From: Thermodesulfobacteriota bacterium
GTDB taxonomy: Bacteria; Desulfobacterota; Desulfomonilia; Desulfomonilales; Desulfomonilaceae
NCBI GenBank assembly: GCA_030837305.1
Contig: JAUPKT010000074.1
Span: 1-7,563 of the forward strand
Length of the DNA: 7,563 bases
Direction of reading: 5' to 3'
A program made the position numbers and the translations under genes. Shown here piece after piece: positions 4,992 through 7,563 of this stretch. The notes under the pieces were generated by a model, which was not told the origin of the DNA, did no database searches, and saw only the letters and a program-made list of their open reading frames with translations. Within the stretch, counting starts at the first letter, position 1. Each line of letters begins with the position of its first letter.

Positions 4992-5254
4992 GACTGTTTT
5001 CTGTAAAGATAGCGGTCATGGTCCCGGGCTGCGTCTTTCAGGCAACCGGGCACGGCATCATCCCCAAGAGCTTGGAATGCTTCCCAACCCTTTTCAGAGG
5101 GACTTGTATCTTCCATGATATCGGACGCCGCTTGGATGCGAATTTCTCCTGGCTTCATTTCGACCTTCAATCGTGCCCCCAAACCGGCCTTATGCAGCCA
5201 ACGCTCATCTATCCAAATGCCTTGACTGACATTCAGAATTTGTCTTTCCTGCAT
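4988..5254 (-). CDS. AbrB-like antitoxin with truncated toxin partner
   Basis: This 88-residue protein has an N-terminal AbrB/SpoVT-type swapped-hairpin region (about 5-43: WIDERWLHKAGLGARLKVEM and EIRI). The C-terminal tail GWEAFQALGDDAVPGCLKDA, then HDRYLYRKQS, is the mark of antitoxins that pair with PIN toxins. The tail is the toxin-binding part. AAAGGAG 7 nt before the ATG at 5254 is a good SD. Its natural partner begins in the 4-nt GTGA overlap but is truncated, so this antitoxin is orphaned. It may still repress the operon that now drives the second PIN module. Confidence 0.88.
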   Translation of the reverse strand: MQERQILNVSQGIWIDERWLHKAGLGARLKVEMKPGEIRIQAASDIMEDTSPSEKGWEAFQALGDDAVPGCLKDAARDHDRYLYRKQS

Positions 5255-5291
5255 GGTGAAACTCCTTTGGAAAAATCGGCAGGTTACTCAA

Positions 5292-5320
5292 ATTCTAAAC
5301 CCAAAGCTCTGTTTTGTCAA
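5292..5320 (-). promoter_or_regulatory. Promoter of the AbrB/PIN operon
   Basis: TTGACA (5315-5320), a 17-nt spacer and TAGAAT (5292-5297) on the minus strand form a strong sigma-70 promoter. The start point would be near 5285, leaving a leader of about 30 nt that carries the SD. Unlike the toxin-first operons, this antitoxin-first operon is not leaderless. Confidence 0.8.
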
Positions 5321-5362
5321 CATGATGAATTATCACGCAGACAGGCTAAGGCGAAGAGAAAA

Positions 5363-5485
5363 GACAGGATGATTGGGATGATTGGGATGGGCGGAGGTCG
5401 GAGGTCGGGGGGCGGAGGTCAAAAATCGGGGGACGGGTGGATGGCTGGATGATTGCATGCCGAAATGCGGAAATGCGGAGATGCA
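5363..5485 (+). repeat. Repeat island D
   Basis: Two GGATGATTG units (5367-5390) are followed by CGGAGGTCGGAGGTCGGGGG and CGGAGGTC (to about 5420). Then come GGACGGGTGGATGGCTGGAT and GATTGCATGCCGAAATGCGG, ending with AAATGCGGAGATGC. It lies between two minus-strand TA operons and shows no gene. Confidence 0.9.
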
Positions 5486-5515
5486 GCCAATTCAAACAAT
5501 CGACTGTTTATTGGC
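5486..5515 (-). terminator. Hairpin overlapping the brnA-2 stop
   Basis: GCCAA (5486-5490) pairs with TTGGC (5511-5515), and inside it AAACA (5494-5498) pairs with TGTTT (5505-5509). The hairpin covers the brnA-2 stop codon. There is no U tract after it on the minus strand, so it may protect the mRNA 3' end or be a weak terminator. Confidence 0.35.
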
Positions 5516-5753
5516 TGCTCATTTGCTCAGCATCGGCAGAATTCCATGCCATGTGAAGCCTCCGCTCATGAACCGCGCAATCACGGAGATACAGATTGAT
5601 AAGACTCTGGTAAGGAATGCCTGTCTCCTCGGACATGGACTTGAAATAGGCGACCGTGTCGCTGTCCAACCGCATCGTTACGGGTTGTTTTAGATGCCTG
5701 GCGTAAGGGTTTTTTCGCCCTTTCATCTTGGAAAAGTCATAATGATCTCTCAT
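5508..5753 (-). CDS. brnA: BrnA-type (CopG/RHH) antitoxin (module 2)
   Basis: This 81-residue protein begins MRDHYDFSKMKGRKNPYARH, the standard opening of the CopG-like antitoxins paired with BrnT. A ribbon-helix-helix follows at about 22-58: strand QPVTMRLD, helix SDTVAYFKSMSEETG, then IPYQSLINLYLRDCA. It differs from BrnA-1 in lacking RGPQKAP and in having the GIPYQSLIN second helix, so the two modules are not recent duplicates. The ATG at 5753 overlaps the brnT-2 stop by 4 nt, and GGAG lies 9 nt upstream. Residues 62-81 are a poorly conserved tail. Confidence 0.9.
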   Translation of the reverse strand: MRDHYDFSKMKGRKNPYARHLKQPVTMRLDSDTVAYFKSMSEETGIPYQSLINLYLRDCAVHERRLHMAWNSADAEQMSSQ

Positions 5754-6043
5754 CGTCTATCGCTCCAATACTCTTTTTCTTCATCTCCATCGGCCTTCCT
5801 CGCCGATATGATTCTAACCACGGCGTCACTTTCTCGAAAACAGTGACAAACCACAACTATCCGAAGTTTGTAGCTGATTCCAAGCAGAATGAAACGGTCC
5901 TCATCTATTGAATGGTCGGGATCGAAAAACTGAAGGGCGTTCACATCATAGAAAACGGTGCGCGCTTCTGTGAAAGAAACACCATGTTTTCTAATATTCG
6001 TCTTTTCTTTCCATTCATCCCATTCAAAACGTATCCCATCCAT
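5750..6043 (-). CDS. brnT: BrnT-family ribonuclease toxin (module 2)
   Basis: This 97-residue protein contains FEWDEWKEKTNIRKHGVSF (6-24) with KHG at 19-21. The central EDRFILLGIS strand follows, and then the family end VRIISARKADGDEEKEYW. All family positions look normal, and ISARKA is canonical, unlike module 1. It should be a BrnT mRNA-cleaving toxin neutralised by the overlapping BrnA gene. The start at 6043 has no SD and sits 6 nt after the -10 box, the same leaderless layout as brnT-1, although the two proteins share only family-level similarity. Confidence 0.93.
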   Translation of the reverse strand: MDGIRFEWDEWKEKTNIRKHGVSFTEARTVFYDVNALQFFDPDHSIDEDRFILLGISYKLRIVVVCHCFRESDAVVRIISARKADGDEEKEYWSDRR

Positions 6044-6046
6044 ACG

Positions 6047-6077
6047 TACATTGTATTTATCATGACCCGCAAGTCAA
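6047..6077 (-). promoter_or_regulatory. Promoter of brnTA-2, apparently leaderless
   Basis: On the minus strand TTGACT (6072-6077), a 16-nt spacer and TACAAT (6050-6055) precede ATG 6043 with only 6 nt in between. TACA-T-TGTA (6047-6055) is a small palindrome on the -10 box and a possible BrnTA operator. Confidence 0.7.
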
Positions 6078-6102
6078 GATAAAAAGATTTGAGTTTATCA
6101 AC

Positions 6103-6243
6103 AGGATGATTGGATGGCCGGGATGATTAGGATGGGTGGAGGGCAGAGGGCGGAGGGCAGAGGTCCGAGGTCAGAGGTCAGAGGTCGGATGTCGGGGGGC
6201 GGAGATCAGACATCAGGGGCAATACTGGGATGTGGGATGATTT
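6103..6243 (+). repeat. Repeat island E
   Basis: GGATGATTGGATGGCCGGGA and GATGATTAGGATGGG lead into a 7-bp array with GGAGGGC, AGAGGGC, GGAGGGC, AGAGGTC, CGAGGTC, AGAGGTC, AGAGGTC and GGATGTC units (6138-6193). The block then decays through CGGGGGGCGGAGATCAGACA to GATGTGGGATGATTTGG. From 6244 to 6301 nothing is recognised. Confidence 0.9.
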
Positions 6244-6301
6244 GGAGGGCTGCAGCGCAGCACTTTACGGGCTGAAGATGAATTGGCCGATCCTTATTCC
6301 A

Positions 6302-6330
6302 TTGACACCTGCCCATTGACAGGTTACACT
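6302..6330 (+). promoter_or_regulatory. Promoter with operator of higBA
   Basis: TTGACA (6302-6307), a 17-nt spacer and TACACT (6325-6330) fit sigma-70 well. The inverted repeat ACCTG-N8-CAGGT (6307-6324) fills the spacer exactly, as expected for a HigA operator. The transcript would start near 6337, with a leader of about 46 nt. A second -10-like TATTAT at 6366-6371 has no well-placed -35 (TTGACG at 6349 is only 11 nt away). Confidence 0.65.
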
Positions 6331-6382
6331 TGGAGCCCATGTGGATTCTTGACGTTGTTTTACGATATTATCCCAACGGCGT

Positions 6383-6661
6383 ATGATCAAACGCTTTAAA
6401 CACAAAGGGCTTAAAAACCTTTATGAAACAGGGAGCCAAAAAGGGGTTCGGCCTGAACATGTTAAACGCCTGCGGCTGATACTGGCCAGGCTTGATGCAA
6501 GCCTGAGTCCTCAAGACATGAACTTGCCTGGACTTGGTCTCCACCCACTAAGAGGCCCGTACGAGGGTTACTGGGCGGTGTCGGTGTCCGGCAACTGGCG
6601 GGTTATCTTTCGTTTTGAAGGAAATAACGTCGTGGATGTCGACTATCTCGATTATCATTGA
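6383..6661 (+). CDS. higB: HigB-family ribosome-dependent mRNA-cleaving toxin
   Basis: This 92-residue protein is of the plasmid-maintenance/HigB type in the RelE fold. It opens [20 protein letters not shown], has [15 protein letters not shown] (26-40), then [11 protein letters not shown] and the core [15 protein letters not shown]. It ends [10 protein letters not shown], where the family's terminal Tyr-x-Asp-Tyr-His is intact. HigB cuts mRNA on the ribosome; HigA binds it. The toxin gene comes first, as is usual for higBA. There is no good SD before the ATG at 6383. The stop codon's A is the first base of the higA SD, and the two genes are 13 nt apart. Confidence 0.93.
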   Translation: MIKRFKHKGLKNLYETGSQKGVRPEHVKRLRLILARLDASLSPQDMNLPGLGLHPLRGPYEGYWAVSVSGNWRVIFRFEGNNVVDVDYLDYH

Positions 6662-6674
6662 AGGAGAAAGAAAT

Positions 6675-6956
6675 ATGGTGATGCATAACCCACCCCACCC
6701 GGGAGAGGTCATTCGAGAGTTGTGTATCGAACCGTTAGGCCTGACCGTGACCGAGGCCGCCAATGGGCTCGGGGTGTCCCGAAAGACGCTCTCAGCGCTC
6801 CTGAATGGCCGCTTCGGCATCTCGCCGGAAATGGCGATTCGACTTTCCAAGGCCTTTGGAGGGAGCGCGGAGAGCTGGATTGTCCAGCAGGCCCAGTATG
6901 ATCTATGGCACGCCTTGCAGACAACAAATGTCACCCAGGTGAAGGCATTTGCATGA
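6675..6956 (+). CDS. higA: HigA-family HTH antitoxin
   Basis: From the ATG at 6675 (AAGGAG 8 nt upstream) this is a 93-residue protein. It starts [20 protein letters not shown], the standard HigA opening, and carries a Xre-type helix-turn-helix at about 22-60 ([39 protein letters not shown]). The end [20 protein letters not shown] is also typical. Earlier in-frame starts overlap higB and lack an SD. It neutralises HigB and should repress the operon by binding the inverted repeat in the promoter spacer. Confidence 0.95.
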   Translation: MVMHNPPHPGEVIRELCIEPLGLTVTEAANGLGVSRKTLSALLNGRFGISPEMAIRLSKAFGGSAESWIVQQAQYDLWHALQTTNVTQVKAFA

Positions 6957-7025
6957 AAGGCGGGGGTATAGTGATGGCAATTTTTTGAGCAGGCATAAAT
7001 AGACCCTCCGATGTCATATTCTTGG

Positions 7026-7062
7026 CATTACCAACAGTATCTACATAAGGAATGTATGTCAA
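7026..7062 (-). promoter_or_regulatory. Orphan promoter and operator, likely relic of a lost TA operon
   Basis: On the minus strand TTGACA (7057-7062), a 17-nt spacer and TACTGT (7034-7039) are followed after 5 nt by an ATG (7026-7028). That frame stops after four codons. A palindrome TACAT-N5-ATGTA (7042-7056) fills the spacer, and TTGG-N5-CCAA (7022-7034) lies over the start. This is the layout of the leaderless TA promoters elsewhere in the window, but no gene follows. The rest of 6957-7094 shows nothing else. Confidence 0.5.
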
Positions 7063-7094
7063 GTTGATATGGGAGGCATTTCGGAAACTCAGGG

Positions 7095-7262
7095 GTCAGA
7101 TGCTGGGATGGGAAAATGCGGGAATGGGGGGATGGGGGATTGCGGGGATTGGGGGATGATTAGGATGAATGGATGATTAGGATGGGCTAAGGGACAGGGG
7201 TCGGAGGTCGGGGATCGGAGGTCAGAGGGCGGAGGTCGGAGAGCAGATGCTGGAATGCGGCT
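7095..7262 (+). repeat. Repeat island F
   Basis: A G-rich section (7105-7155, many GGG runs separated by AT or AAT) is followed by GGATGATTAGGATG units. The 24 bp at 7170-7193 are shared perfectly with island B. CGGAGGTC units (7200-7241) come next, then the closing GATGCTGGAATGCGG (7247-7261). Between 7262 and 7295 nothing is recognised. Confidence 0.9.
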
Positions 7263-7295
7263 TCTTCCTGATGCCGTGATAAGGGGGGTTGACGT

Positions 7296-7403
7296 ATGGA
7301 CATACAGCCGTTCATGCAGATCTATCTGTCCGGGGAGGAAACCTACGAATCCGGCGCCGCCTTTGTCGTGGCCGCCAATCTGAAAAACCGTGGGGTCGGT
7401 TAA
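7296..7403 (+). CDS. Unrecognised 35-residue reading frame
   Basis: An ATG at 7296, preceded by AAGGGGGG about 7 nt upstream, opens 35 codons: MDIQPFMQIYLSGEETYESG followed by AAFVVAANLKNRGVG and TAA. The sequence has ordinary amino-acid composition and does not look like a shadow, but I do not recognise it. It could be a small protein or the remains of a longer gene cut at the edge of island F. It converges on the yggS-like gene, with 24 bp between the stops. Confidence 0.4.
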   Translation: MDIQPFMQIYLSGEETYESGAAFVVAANLKNRGVG

Positions 7404-7427
7404 ACGAAATCGGCCTATATTTTCAGC

Positions 7428-7563
7428 TTACCGGCTGAGATAGCGCTCCCCGAATATCTTCGTGCCGATTCTCACCATATTGGCCCCTTCTTCAACGGCC
7501 ACCCTGTAGGAGTTGGACATCCCCATGGACAGGCACCTCATCTCCACCCTGGGGATACCGGCC
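7428..7563 (-). CDS. yggS: YggS/PROSC-family PLP-binding protein, C-terminal part (runs off right edge)
   Basis: The minus strand ends AGIPRVEMRCLSMGMSNSYR, VAVEEGANMVRIGTKIFGER, YLSR and a stop at 7428-7430. LSMGMS and the A(I/V)EEGAxMVRIGTxIFGxR box are the invariant C-terminal signature of the YggS family, which closes the PLP-phosphate site of this TIM-barrel protein. YggS binds pyridoxal phosphate and keeps vitamin B6 and amino-acid pools balanced; it has no known catalytic activity. Only about 44 of roughly 230 residues are in the window. It appears to be the core-genome neighbour on this side of the TA region. No terminator with a clear stem was seen after it. Confidence 0.92.
   Translation of the reverse strand, partial: AGIPRVEMRCLSMGMSNSYRVAVEEGANMVRIGTKIFGERYLSR

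Noticed and set aside
1201..7262. Integron cassette array.
   Set aside because: The alternation of small TA genes and repeats resembles one, but no attC-like R/L boxes with imperfect inverted repeats and no integrase were seen, and the genes lie in mixed orientations.

Overview
The window looks like a chromosomal accessory region of a Gram-negative bacterium. Three things make a deltaproteobacterial (Desulfobacterota) source the best guess: the type IV pilin, a probable sigma-54 promoter in front of it, and purine-rich intergenic repeat arrays of the 'GGAGGTC' and 'GATGATTGGGATG' type. That assignment is inference from style; no marker gene is present.

Left edge (1-1200): two minus-strand genes, a type IV major pilin (pilA) and, downstream of it, the start of a membrane protein that runs off the window. 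A hairpin terminator separates them. A sigma-54-like promoter and an inverted repeat lie upstream of pilA. Right edge (7296-7563): a 35-codon unknown reading frame converging on the C-terminal end of a YggS-family PLP-binding protein.

Centre (1200-7262): almost nothing but toxin-antitoxin (TA) modules, relics of genes, and repeat islands. Left to right: island A; brnTA-1 (+); a junction of two 5'-truncated divergent genes (a PIN-domain tail and an Rpn/transposase-like protein); island B; tumE-tumA (-) beside a 21-codon tail of a sugar-nucleotide epimerase gene; island C; a PIN toxin with its antitoxin (-), fused behind an AbrB-like antitoxin whose own PIN toxin is truncated; island D; brnTA-2 (-); island E; higBA (+); a promoter/operator with no gene; island F. 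Repeat islands and TA modules alternate almost one to one, and a perfect 24-bp direct repeat in islands B and F brackets 4.1 kb. The region reads as a site where TA modules accumulated and were trimmed by repeated insertion and deletion, possibly through the repeats.

How the TA genes are expressed: the three toxin-first operons of BrnT and TumE type each have a good sigma-70 promoter whose -10 box ends only 6-8 nt before the toxin ATG. The toxin should therefore be read from a leaderless or nearly leaderless mRNA. The overlapping antitoxin gene has its own Shine-Dalgarno (SD) sequence inside the toxin gene. higBA has an inverted repeat filling the -35/-10 spacer, as expected for an autoregulated operon. 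The antitoxin-first AbrB operon has an ordinary promoter, a leader of about 30 nt and an SD. No RNA gene, CRISPR array or insertion sequence was recognised.
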